In this document: piece by piece, positions 23,880 to 35,800 of the stretch
Layout: every line of letters begins with the position of its first letter
Numbering within the stretch: position 1 is the stretch's first letter
Assembly (NCBI GenBank): GCA_029204225.1
Contig: CM055108.1
Span: 24,821,670 to 24,885,669, forward strand
Length of the DNA stretch: 64,000 bases
Origin: Diphasiastrum complanatum
Taxonomy: Eukaryota; Streptophyta; Lycopodiopsida; Lycopodiales; Lycopodiaceae
Reading direction: 5' to 3'
Translations under genes and position numbers: made by a program
Notes under the pieces: generated by a model
The model's database searches: none
Told to the model about the DNA's origin: nothing
Seen by the model: only the letters and a program-made list of their open reading frames with translations

Positions 23880-24330
23880 AGATAAAAGTGGTGGAATCAT
23901 TGATGAGCTCTATCAGAATTGAGAAATCGTTGATGAGAAAGTCTTTGATGAGGTTGCAACTCAAGAATTGCTAAGAAATATATAGTTGAGGAATTGGTGA
24001 GAATTTGTTGATGAGAAAATCTTTGATGAGATAATCGCCAATGAATCACCGAGGAATCTACAATTGAGAAATCATAGATGAGCTCTATAAAAATTGCTAA
24101 TGATTGAAGCTAAGGAATCATTGATGGATCGTTGATGAATAGTTGATGAGCTCTATCATCATCAATGAGAAATTGTTGATGATTGCAGTTGATGAATATT
24201 TGATGAAGTTGCCGCCAAGGAGAATTGTTAAAAACTATTGTTGAAGGAATCTCTGAAGAATATGGAAATTGCTAATGAGGATCGTTGAAGAAACTTGTCA
24301 AAAGTTGTTGATGATTTTGTAGCGCCACCC
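23880..24330. repeat. Region rich in GTTGATGA/GAAATCRTTGATGAG repeats
   Basis: The words GTTGATGA, TTTGATGAG, GAGCTCTAT and GAGAAAT(C/T)(G/A)TTGATGA recur more than a dozen times in an irregular order, as in a decayed minisatellite. No open frame persists. Confidence 0.6.
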
Positions 24331-25040
24331 AAGGAAGATCACTTTTGAGGAATGAGAATAGCGACTGCACCTATTTGTACATGTCCAAGAGAGTGCTTGT
24401 TGTCGGGTACTTTTCCTAGGCCCAAAATCTTGGGTGCACTTGTGGCATAGTGGCCATGCCAAGTCAGATGCCACATAGGAACATGTGCTTTACAATGCGA
24501 AAGCCCTTTTCAATCATTTTGGATCCTTTTGGGCCAATCACAATTTAGCATGTCATATATCATGTTGCCAAACCACATGTAGTTTGAAATGGCCCTTATT
24601 GAAGTACTTCAAGTACTTACTAGCTATATTACTCTATATTGTTTGAAGAGCATTAAATAGTACAAAGCTTGCTATACCAAAGAAAAGTAAACACTTGTCT
24701 TTCTAAATGTGTGAACTTTCTAACAAATATATTTTGAAAATGTTATTTAAATATGAAAGTGACCTCACCTTTTTTTAGCATATCATAAATTCTCAAGTCC
24801 ACAACAAAATTTTCAAATTTTTTTTTCACAAGAACACTATACTCATAGATTTTTTTCTCCCTTTACATTTGGGCAAGAGTATGTGTTTTTGTTGACCTTT
24901 GCAACTAATAAAAGGGCCTTAGTTCCAAGGCGTATATCTATGAGGCTTGCAAAGGTCTCTAAAAAGACAATACAGTAACAATAAGCAAAAACTTCATTCT
25001 TCACTTCAAAATGGCATCCACTCCCAGATTGTTGAGGTTT
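24331..25040. other. Gene-free stretch
   Basis: AT-rich DNA. No coding or repeat structure that I can name. Confidence 0.5.
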
Positions 25041-25085
25041 TAGAGCACGCAACAGCATGTGCTAGGAGTTTGGGCGGCCCATTGG

Positions 25086-25400
25086 GAATGTGACATTTGG
25101 TGCTGCTCCTTGGGCCTTGCCCGAATGTGACATTTGGTGCTGCTCCTTGGGCCTTACCCAAGAAAAATTTGTCCCATGGGCACCAAGATCCTGCGAGCAT
25201 CGGCCACCCATGGGGACTAGTGTTCTAGGCACATCACCGCCATTTCTTGCTGAGCACCATCGCCATTTTTTCTCAAGCACCTGCACCCGCATCTCGAGCA
25301 CCGCCTCTACTCTCCCGTGCACATTTTTTTGAGCACCGGCGCCATTTTCCTGAGCACATGTGCCATTTTTTCTCGGGCACCAACTCCACTCTCTTGAGCA
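25086..25400. repeat. 38-bp duplication and GAGCACC/GCCATTTT minisatellite
   Basis: GAATGTGACATTTGGTGCTG followed by CTCCTTGGGCCTT is present twice in tandem (25086 and 25124). From 25230 to 25400 the phrases GAGCACC and CGCCATTTTTT alternate seven or so times at 20-35 bp spacing. A 115-codon antisense frame here is a by-product of the repeats. Confidence 0.75.
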
Positions 25401-25711
25401 CCCACACACGTGAGGATGTCGTCTAGTTTTGGGTTATATATTGCATGGGATTGATTATGAGATATTGTTGACCCATTGACGTGACGCTCCCGGCAGCCAT
25501 CTAAAAAACGTGTGGCTGTGCAGAGGTCAAACTCCTAGTGCTTCTTAGATGCGAGGCTCCCAAATGGCTTGCTGATTAAATGCTTAGAATGCATCATACC
25601 TTTAGGCTTTAGCCTTCACAAAGCTTTTGTGCGCCTGCACTACTATTCCTAACCTGGGCATATACCTTTTTTGATCGTTGATGACCTCCCTCACCGATCA
25701 CATGGCTGCCG

Positions 25712-25716
<5 letters not shown>

Positions 25717-25746
<30 letters not shown>

Positions 25747-26804
25747 CACAGCCCACACAGGCCTACCCAATCATTCATTATCTAAATAAATAAACCTCAA
25801 CCCCAACCCCAACCCCAACCCCAACCTTAATCTTGTAGGCAGGAGGAGCAAGGAAGGCCACGGCCGGGGGTCGGGGGCACCCAACTACTTTGTCTCATCC
25901 TTCACTCGCTGCCCTTCTTCTTCTTCTTCTTCTTCTTCGTCGTCATCCTCCATTCATTCATTCATTCATTCAAAGCAAATTCTTATATTCATTGTCCTAA
26001 CTAATCAAGGGTTTAGTCTGCTTAGAAGCTGCCTTGGCAGGTGATCAGGCAGGTTAATTGTTTCTTCTTCTTTTTGTATGGTAGGTTGCGCAGGAAGGTT
26101 CAGCTCATCATCACATTATTACATACATCACATTATTATGGAATGAGACAGCAGCTCCAGATCGTGTTCCAATTAGGGTTACTGTTATGTTCACTTGACC
26201 AACAGCTGTTCGACTGACTTCCATTCCATCCATCCATCCATCTGCTTGTCTATTGTCCTTGAATAATTAATAGCTATGCTCATGCTCATAGGAAAGAGGA
26301 GGCTAAGGGAGATGGTGATAGTTATAAGAAGATGACTTAGGTTTTACTGTGATTGCATCAACGGTTGCTTCATCCAGCAGTACGAGGGCAATGCTCGCCA
26401 AATCTCTACAGCTTGAGAAATGACAGTACTGTTTGTGAGGGGGGTCAGCGGAGGTTTAGTTTAGCCCCTTCCCAGTAAAGGCTTAAATATTGAAAGATAG
26501 AATAGTTCGAGTGGGGGAATATCTTAGTAATGGGAGGGGTTTTTGTTAGCCGAGGGTTTTAGCATGGGCCAGATTCTTGTTGAATCGAGCATGCTGTGAT
26601 TTCATAACTGCTTGGTGGTTTATGGAATCACTGTTTATGGCGCAGAAATGTGGTGTATTTAAGCCTGATCTATTTCATTCAACAATGAGATAGCGTTTTA
26701 GTGCATATTAAATTGAGGCCATTGTCATAGTATTCACCACTCGAAGTTGTTTGCAGCCTGCCATTTGCTGTCATTTCTGGATTGGCAACCAGGTTATCTA
26801 CTCG
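25717..26804 (+). promoter_or_regulatory. Probable promoter and 5' UTR region of the carrier gene
   Basis: Before the carrier gene's ATG lie a (TC)n tract (25717-25744), CTAAATAAATAAAC (25785), 4-5 copies of CCCCAA (25798-25826), a (TTC)n run (25915-25938) and an (ATTC)n run (25951-25974). Pyrimidine-rich tracts like these are usual near plant transcription starts. A leader intron from a GTGATC donor near 26040 to a TTTGCAG acceptor at about 26754 is possible. No start site can be fixed from sequence. Confidence 0.4.
25798..25827. repeat. (CCCCAA)n short tandem repeat
   Basis: Four to five perfect CCCCAA units stand in CTCAACCCCAACCCC...AACCTTAATC. The unit equals a ciliate telomere repeat but not the usual plant one (CCCTAAA); at this size it is a simple repeat. 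Confidence 0.9.
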
Positions 26805-29800
26805 ATGGTTCTCCAGAAAAAATATGTTGATCAGAAAGGATCAGAGGAGATCCTGGGGCAGGGAAGCAACACCGTTTTTTGCCAGACATCTCCATTGTAT
26901 GTGGATGGCAATGACTCGAGAACATCAACCTTTGTATCGTTTACTGAAGACGCAAAGCAAGCCAGCGAAGAGGTGAAGGCACCAAGTAATGCTGCCTTGA
27001 TGATCTGCAAATCCCTGATCGCTGGAGGTGTAGCAGGCGGAGTGTATGTATTCCTGTGATCTGCTTATCCATATTTACCCTTTTTATCCTCTGTGCACAT
27101 ACGTTCAGTCAAGAAACACGTGAAAACTTCTCAAAAAGTTCCTGCCTCTTTTTTGATCTCATAGCTGTTAATCTGCTCACCTTGGTAGATAGCTTGTGAT
27201 TTGGTCATGAATTGGAATAAAGTAGCTAGGTGCTGCTTGTCCAATTTAGATTGCAAAGTTAAGTATCTTTATTCAAGCATTGGCGTGTATCTGATTTGCA
27301 AGAAGAGATTGCTTTGCTGCACTGATCATTGAGGGCATTTTAAAAAGTGGAATACTTTTAACGGATGTTTGTCACTGGCGCGGGTGACAAACCTCCCTTT
27401 TTAAAAAATGTTATACTTTTCGTACTCATTTTTTTTGTTTTTGTCTGAAAATGGTGCACCTTAGGTTTTATATTACCTCTTGCATAGGGTTCTTCCAATG
27501 TATAGATACTATGATCTTTCACTCCATCGAAACAGCATATGAAGCTTCAACTTTTCAAATTGTCCAGATGAGTCTTATTTTCATATCCATGTAGCTTTAC
27601 CAAGAATAGTCAATTTTTGATACAGCTGTTTCCATTCAAATGATACATTCAGTTTTGCAGACCTTGCGGCAGCAGAGACTTGTGTTAGGAATTACGTTGC
27701 TTTTTCTAAAAGTTATTTTCATGTTTCATGAGAAACGGGGTTGCTGTGTGTATGACATATCTGCATTGAAGTAATTGTTGATTGAATATTTAGAAGCGCT
27801 CTTGTATGCACATTTCTTGTTTGAGACTAAAGTTTTTGTTGCTTCATTGGCTTTTCATGGAGAGGATCTAAAAAAATAAAAATACGCCGATTTGGCACTT
27901 GACTTTTCATGACACCAGCCAAATGGCACACATTTACACGTTGCCAAAATTCATGGTAGTTGACTTCAATTTTGTAGAGCTTGTTAGTTTGCAGGAATGC
28001 TTATTGTTGGTGCAGGTTAGCTTTTATGCACATGGCTTTCGCCTACTCATGGTTGTTCACATGTTCATTTTTGTTTGGAATCCAATTTACACTTTATAAG
28101 TTGTTAGCTTGAGAACTTTGAGAGGACTCTTCAACTTTAGCATTGCATGAATTTTTTCTTTTTGATCTTTTATAAACCTATTCTTGGGCACTGATGAAAT
28201 TTTTTTGCATTTGGCTTTGTTGGATTTCTATCCTCTCCATCCCTATCTTTCTGCTAATCTAGATCCATTCACTAGCTGTTGTAAATAGTTGTACAGTCGC
28301 ATACTCTGCAGAAATACACTGGTTTTTTGACAGTCTACAGAAATACAAAAGAATCAGTGACAGTGTTTTCCTGATTGTTCGAACATCCTCGACTATTTGG
28401 TCAGCCTTGATTATTTGGCCATCTTCGATTGTTCAGCCACCCTCGATAGTTCGACCGCTTCGGACCATCTGACCAAATTCGACTATTCGGCCATCCTCGA
28501 ACAATCGGCCGCAATCCCACTATTGGCGGATCAACAAGTGATGCTACCTGGGAGACCGCACATGGGTTGCATGCACAGTATCCAGACTTTTCCATCGAGG
28601 ACGATGTCATCTGAGGAGGGAAGGGATGTCACATGTACTTTGAATCCCCTTGCCCAATGTGAATGGTAAATTGTAATTATTAAATTGTAAATGGCTAAGT
28701 CACCGGCCTGTGGAGACAATTGTAAATTGCAATGTAAATATCTGTTATAGTGACTAAATCCGAGATGGCCAAGGGGGTACTGGCTCTCATGAAAGTCTGC
28801 TGGACTGACCTCCTAAAAAGTAGGAAGGGTTGACCGGTCAACGTGACGTGTCATATGCTCAATGGGACACTTGGTCCAGTGCATGAGTGACAGTTGTCGG
28901 ACGGTCAATGGACGGGTCAATAGGACATGTCATATGCTCATTGGGACACTTGGTCCAATGCATGAGTGACACGTGTCAAACTGTCCACCTACTAGCTTGC
29001 CTATGTGTCAGTACTGCCAAGTGCCAAGTGTCAGCTGTGCATGAAGTTTGCCATGTGTCGACGTTAGGATGTGTCAGGGTTAAGGGGTGCTTGAGGGGAT
29101 ATAGTGTGAGCCTTGTCAGGCATTCCTCATTATGGTATTCCTATGCAGCTATGGTTGGGAGGAGACTTGCAGTAGAGCTCTCATGTTTGCTTGTTGATCT
29201 ATGTACATTTGCTTGAGATTAATAAAGTGACGGATTTGCTGGGTAATCCTGTGTATTTAATTAGGGTTTGTGAGCTTGTGTGCAACACCCCCCCCTGGAA
29301 CGTCTAGGTCGCCCTCTACGTCTAGGTGTTGGAACGACTGGCTCCTCCTGTGTCTCGGCATCGGGGTCTACGAATAAGTGCTGCATGTCTCCCCCCCCCT
29401 CATGCTCACCCTCATCCTCTGCCTCTGTATCACCCTCATCCATCCACTCCTCCTCCTCGTACCCATGCCCAAATCCCTCTCCACGCCCCAAAATCTCATC
29501 ATTTCCATCCTCTCCCATCTCCTGACGTCCAGATGCTCTCCTGTGGTGTCGTGGGAACCGTGCCTCTGCATCTGCCTGCCTATGTAGCTCATGATAGATA
29601 TCATCCTCGAGCTCCTCCTCCGTAGGTGGCACCCAAGGATCAACAGTTGTCGTATGTACCTTGCAGGAGTCAGGGTTCACCTACAAAAACAAACGGGCAT
29701 GGTTAGCAAACTTATGCATTTGTCAAATAAGTTCATTTGAAACGCAAATACATCAAGCAATACCAATAAAGTCACTAACTCACCTCGATCAAGCGGTCAC

Positions 29801-32800
29801 CCTGCATATGTGTGCGTCTCAACATGTGTCCGTTGGTGTTCACGAACACCAACCGCCTGCATTGCTCAATGGAGAGTCTATTTCTCTTCTTCGTGTGATA
29901 TCTGGCCCATACACTCCAGTTTCGCACAGGCGGAAGCCGAACAGTCCTGTGCAAGGACCCTCTCAGCCAGTTGTTGAAGGTCAGGCGTACTGCGGCCATG
30001 AAAGCTCCACCATGTGACAGGCGCCAACTGGTCATCTCTGAGCTTACACTGCTCTTGATCAAAAGGATACAGGCCCCGCTCGAACTTGACTATGTCTCGC
30101 TCTATGTTCCCCAGAGTCGTGCCTGTTGGCAAAGGAAATAGAACACGTGTCAGGCCACAAACCAAAGCATATGCTAATATAAACAACTACACTAGCTAGA
30201 ATATTTACAATACCTGCGCCGGGCCATACATGCTCGGTGTACTCCACCCATCCTCGGTGTAATCCACCCATCCTCGGTGGAGCTCCATGTCGCCAGGACG
30301 TCTGGTAGAGCGCCACAATGGATGCAGCATGTGGGCCACCGCATGGATGGGTCTGTGGAAGTAGTCCCACCTCGCCTCCCAAAGTGTGAGGAGCTCGTCC
30401 TTCCTGTGCAGGTGACATTGCAAATGGTTAGGTATCTTTGAAAACACGAGAGCAAAGTGAAACTGAAATAAGAAAGTGATAGGAGACATACCTGTCCTCC
30501 TCCAAGCTACATATGTGAAGCGCCTCGCCGATGCGGTCCATGAACTCGTATATGAGACCGAGAGTGCACCCCTCTCGGTCTACTAGGCGCAGCACATAGA
30601 ATACAGGTCGAAGAACCTCTACAATCTCACTCAACTGTGTCCAGAAGTCGTCTCCAAAGACTATGGCCTGGAAAAACACTGCCTCTCGTGCAATTCCTGA
30701 ACTCATCAAATGCCTCACTGGATACCATCCTCCGCAAATGATCTCGCAAGACACATAGTCGCTCGAGAACCAGGAAAAAGAAGGCAAAGCGAGTGGGTGC
30801 TGGCTTCTTCAGGTCCAGCCGAGAGAAGGTACGAAACAATGCCAGCACGCGCCTCTTTTGTGAGAGGTGAGCTGCAAGACAAACATAAACAAAAAACCGT
30901 TAGAAGCTAAAAGAGATTAGGGGCCTAGAACAATTGACAAGTGAAAAATGCTTTACAAAGTGATGAAAATTGTACCTCACGAATCCATGGAAGTGCAACC
31001 ATGTCCTGAATGAGAAGGTTGATGCAATGTGCAGCACATGGGGTCCACACAATACTCGGGTGCTCCCTCATCATCATCTCTCCCATCAGTCTGCAGTTCG
31101 AGCCGTTGTCTGTGACGACTTGAACCACGTGCTCTGCCCCAATCTCCTGCACTACAGAGATGATTGCCTCATAGATGAACTCGGCCGTGATGCCTCCACC
31201 AGCTCGAGTAGCATCCACGCCTCGTAGGAAGACTGTGCCAAGTGGGCAAGACACTAGGATATTGACGATAGATCGCCGACGAGTGTCAGTCCATCCATCG
31301 CTCAATATCGAGCATCCATAGCTGCAAAAATACAACATTTCTTAGACATGTGCACTTGCAAACATTGTGGTAATTTGTAGAGTGAAACAAATTAAGTGGT
31401 AAAGAGCAGCAAAAAATTCTTACGTCTGCCACGCTGTGCGGATGGAGCTCAGCTCCCGTGTGATGGTCTCCTCCTCCTATCATAGCATGGTCGTGCGCAA
31501 TGCCTCTCTCCTCGGAGGCCTCCATGAGAAATCAGCTGCTGCGATCTGAAGGCAAGTGTCCCTAAAGATCCAAGTGTCTGCAACAGCAAAAGGAATGCCA
31601 CACTCATAGACCAGCTGGCCAATCCGTCGGGTACATAGGGCACGATGATGTCTCTGCCACGCACCTCGGTCCAAGGTCTGCTGCCTAGCCCTAACCGCTC
31701 TCTGCTGCACAAAGGACTCTCCTGGTCTAGAACACCCACCAGAAACAACAGATGGGCGTGCTGAAGGTGTATCTGCTGACTGTGGAGCATCGCATGCTGC
31801 ATCGCTGCGGCCCCCTATGGCATGATCTGGCTCTGTAAATGGTGCGTCAGCAGCTGATGACGACACTGGAGGAGATGGACCTGCTGCTGAAGGAACAACT
31901 GGAGGAGAGGTTGCATGTGTGCTAGTAGCTCTAGGAACATCTCCCCCCATGTGACTAGGCCCTGCCTCTGCATCTGCTCTAGACCCTACACCTGCACCAT
32001 GTCCTGAACCTGCTCTAGTCCCTGTTCCTGCCACTGACCCATGAACAACACTCTGAGATGGTCTCAAAGGCTCAAGAGATGTACCGTCACGCCCGTATGT
32101 GTCCATCAATCTTTCCACCTCTGCATCTGATATGCGAGGGCAAATGGATATGCCCATCCCCCGCCCATCTGGCCTGGTGAGTCGTAGCAAATGGGCCCTA
32201 ACCCTAGTAAGAGAACCAGTAAAGATGACGCCACAATGCAGGCATCTCCATCTGTGGGCACCAAATCCCTGGGGCGCCACATCCCCCTCTGTCAACTCTA
32301 TCTTTGACCAAATGCCTCTACCAAGGACTGGCATCGTGTGAATCTGTCAATGTATCAGATCGTGTGACTCAGACCTGAAAAAGAGGAAACAAACAATCAC
32401 TTGCCAGTATTCTGTTGGTAGCAACAACATTCGGATTGATGTGAATATCAATTGCTTACAAGTTACAACAACCCTAAACCCTAAAACGCATGTGATTTGG
32501 GTATGCCACTGAAAACTTTCTCTACAAGCGATAAAAACCGAAACTAACAGCACAAGCATGTTTGTGGGCATGAAGAAACACAGTTTAGCCTAAAATTGCA
32601 CCTCAATCAGATGATTATAAGCTAGTTTGCAAAAAGAATAAAAAACACACAGAAAAGGGGCATGAGATTCATATCTTTTGATACAAGCCAAAATGGGAAA
32701 AACTAACAACATGAGCATGTCTGTGGGGTTCAATACAGATGATTTGAAACCAAAACCACTTCATTATGTTACCTACAGCTCATTCTATGAGGTACCAAGG

Positions 32801-35800
32801 TTTGAACTCAAAACTTACCTAAAATCGTTTTGGAGACAAACGCCACCACCTCTTTGCTTCCACCGGCTTGATCATGCATAGATCGATGCTCCACGTTACC
32901 CACAATCCACCATCACCTCCTCACCTTTGCTCTTTGTCACTCTCCAACTCTCACAAGCCAAATTTTTTTATGTGGGCCGCAGGCTGCCTGCTCGCGGCCC
33001 ACATAAAAAAATTTGAAATTTTATTTGCGTTCCGGGACAGCGTTTCTGGTCCCAGAACGCTCGATCTGGATCGCGATCCGCTGCAACACAGATAGTGGCA
33101 TAAATGGACTGCATGGGGTTAGCCAACTTGTAGGGCCTCCTTGATTTCCCTGTGAGGGTTTTTGCCTAATTCTAGTAGGAGAGGAGTAGGTGTAGAGACA
33201 TAGTTACAAAAGTGTGAGTTGCTGACTTCATAGGTCACATGTGATGATAGTTTAGATCCTAGAAGTCACTTTTTAGCATGATTTACCATCCCAGTTTTCT
33301 GAAACCCTATAGAACCATTATGATTTTTTCAAATCAACTAAGTTTTTTTTTTCGGAAAAGACGTGGGTTTACTTTAATCCTTCGATGAATTGATGATGGA
33401 TTCAAAACACCTCTTAAGCTGATTTGCAAATTGCCTGCATTTCCATGTTTTAGAAATTTTCCAACCATGAATTTTAGGTCTTCAGATTATTTTTCAAACA
33501 AATAGTCTTTAGATTGATTGATATCATGATTATTGAGTTAAATTTCAAGCCTGCAAATGCTAATATAAATGTGATTTCGTTCACCTTCTGTACTATTAGT
33601 AGGCCTCATTGAGTGTTTGCGAATGACATGCAATCATCCTTTAGATAAGGCACTTGTTATTTTCAAATAAAGAGGTTCATAGCTTATTTGTGCAGGTCAC
33701 GTACTGCTGTTGCTCCTCTAGAACGCTTGAAAATCTTACTACAGGTGACTCTATCACGTACTTAATCAAATGTCTGCCTTATACACAATGTCAATTTAGA
33801 GGATCTTTCAATGTACTTTGTCTGTGTATTTGTTATGACATGATGAGCACATATTGAATGTTGTGGAGATATTATTTGTTACAATGAAGTGTTATAGTTC
33901 TAAGTAAAACTATACGTTAGGGCCATGTAATATTGTGTATGTTGGTAAATTTTCATCTAATTTTTTTTCTGTGCCATACGATCTCATTTATGGGTATAAA
34001 GCCTTTCTATATCACCAAGATTTGAATTCGAATTTGATGAGAAAGATTCAAAAGTTTGTGTGTTGCATTTGGCAGGTCCAGAATCCATTCAACCCGAAAT
34101 ACAATGGAATGCGCCAGGGATTGAAGGCAATTTGGGGAAGTGAGGGAATTCGTGGATTTTTCAAAGGAAATGGTACGAATTGTGCTCGGATTATACCAAA
34201 CTCGGCAGTAAAGTTTTACAGCTACGAGCAAGCATCTAGGTCAGTATGCGGGTGTTAATTTTTTGAGATGAAACAACTAGTTAGTCGGCTAGATGCCTGG
34301 TATTACACTAACACTTGGCCGGGCTCTATGGCGTCATGAAGAAGGACTAAGTGTCACTGATTGAAACAAGCCATTATATTTGATATTTGAAATGACCCCA
34401 ACGTAGAGTGTACTATTGTTAAGGGCCAGAGATCTTTATCCTATTCCTCATGTGAATCGTATTGAAAGTGTTGTTGTTAGAAACACGGATCTAAAGCATA
34501 AATGAACCCTTAAATCGGGAAATGCAAGAGTAATGATAGCATGCATGAGAAACATTCTTATCTGAAAAATTAACAGCAGCTGTTATGCATTAAGGTGGAA
34601 GAAACATGTTACAGTGACAGCTTTGAAAGTGTAATCGCAAGTTGTCTTAGAGAAGATGTTATTAGAACGAGCTAATTTCTCAAGAGATAAGCAATATTCT
34701 TGTGTTGTGACTTCTAGTGTCCAATCATTTTTTGAAAATTGAGTTACATGCATACCATACCTAGAGACAGGCATGATTCTCTTGGATTCTCTTCTGAGGG
34801 TGCTGAATATTGTGTGTTTCAAGTTTCGAACAAATAACACCCATATTTTTGACGCTTCCTCATAAGTGCTACATTCATTTTTGGCAAACAAGCTGACTCA
34901 CTCAACTTTTGTTTTCAAGTTTTCCTTGGGCAAGATGTTTTGTAAAATATCTGCCACCTTTCATTACTGTTACAATGCACAGAGTCAATCTACGTAGAAG
35001 AGTGTGCCACTGAAGGGTGCTTCCTGCTCTTGTATTTTGACACATCCAGGAATGTAACTTTGTTTCCCATCAAACAAACTGATTCGCTGAACCTCTGTTT
35101 CCTGTTTTTTTTTGACTGGAAGCTTGTGAAAGTTGGTGCCACCTTTGAGTACTATTTCAATATACCAAATTCCAATGCAGTGTCACCAGTTTGAACCTTT
35201 TTATTGGTAAAGTGAGAATGGACTTGGTCCTAACATGGAAGAATGAATTCTTTGTTAATTCAGTACAGTTTTGCTTATCATGCTGAAGCACTGCTGTCCT
35301 ACTATCAAGGTCACCAAGAAATCTCCTTAGCTACACTGCCTCACAAGTGGCACTAGTGCCTGCCCTGAATTTGTGTAGAAGAGAGTGCTACTGTGGATTG
35401 CTTCTTAATTGAAAATATGTCGCTCTATAACCAACAGAAAATACATGACTGGCCCAGAGATGTAAAGTATGCACTCCCTCTTCAGCATAGTTACCTTGAA
35501 ACCTGTTTCAAACTTTCTGGAAATGTGTTTCAAATGTCTATTGTTGAAAGAGGATCTTTTTTGGCCCCTTGGCTCTAACAAGTGGCCAAAGGCCCCAACT
35601 TAAGTAGTAGGGCCCAAAAGATGGTCAATGGGGCTCATTCGTCAAGTTCTTGGATACATTCAAGCTCCGACCTCCTAAACTAATATGTGTATGGCTCAAA
35701 ACTGGAAAATGAAACCTTCAAGACATCGAAAAACATTTGAAATGTTTGAAACTCGAACATTTCCAACATTTCAAGTGCCGGTTTATGAAATTGCTCTTCA

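Larger units (their letters stand above)
27044..33695 (+). other. Intron 1 of the carrier gene (6652 bp)
   Basis: Donor GTATGT, acceptor TGTGCAG. It contains a gypsy fragment with LTR (28386-29287), an antisense hAT element (29288 to about 33085) and a perfect hairpin. I see nothing in 27044-28385 or 33100-33695. Confidence 0.9.

Noticed and set aside
25062-25409. 115-codon antisense frame with Cys/Trp repeats
   Set aside because: Explained by the GAGCACC/GCCATTTT minisatellite; no domain.
25798-25827. CCCCAA repeat as interstitial telomere
   Set aside because: The plant repeat is CCCTAAA; only 4-5 units are present, within a run of other simple repeats.
26751-26804. Eighteen extra N-terminal residues of the carrier
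   Set aside because: They have no ATG start and include a probable splice acceptor; the ATG at 26805 is preferred.
29280-29625. Sense Pro/Ser-rich frames
   Set aside because: They are the complement of the acidic last exon of the antisense hAT gene.
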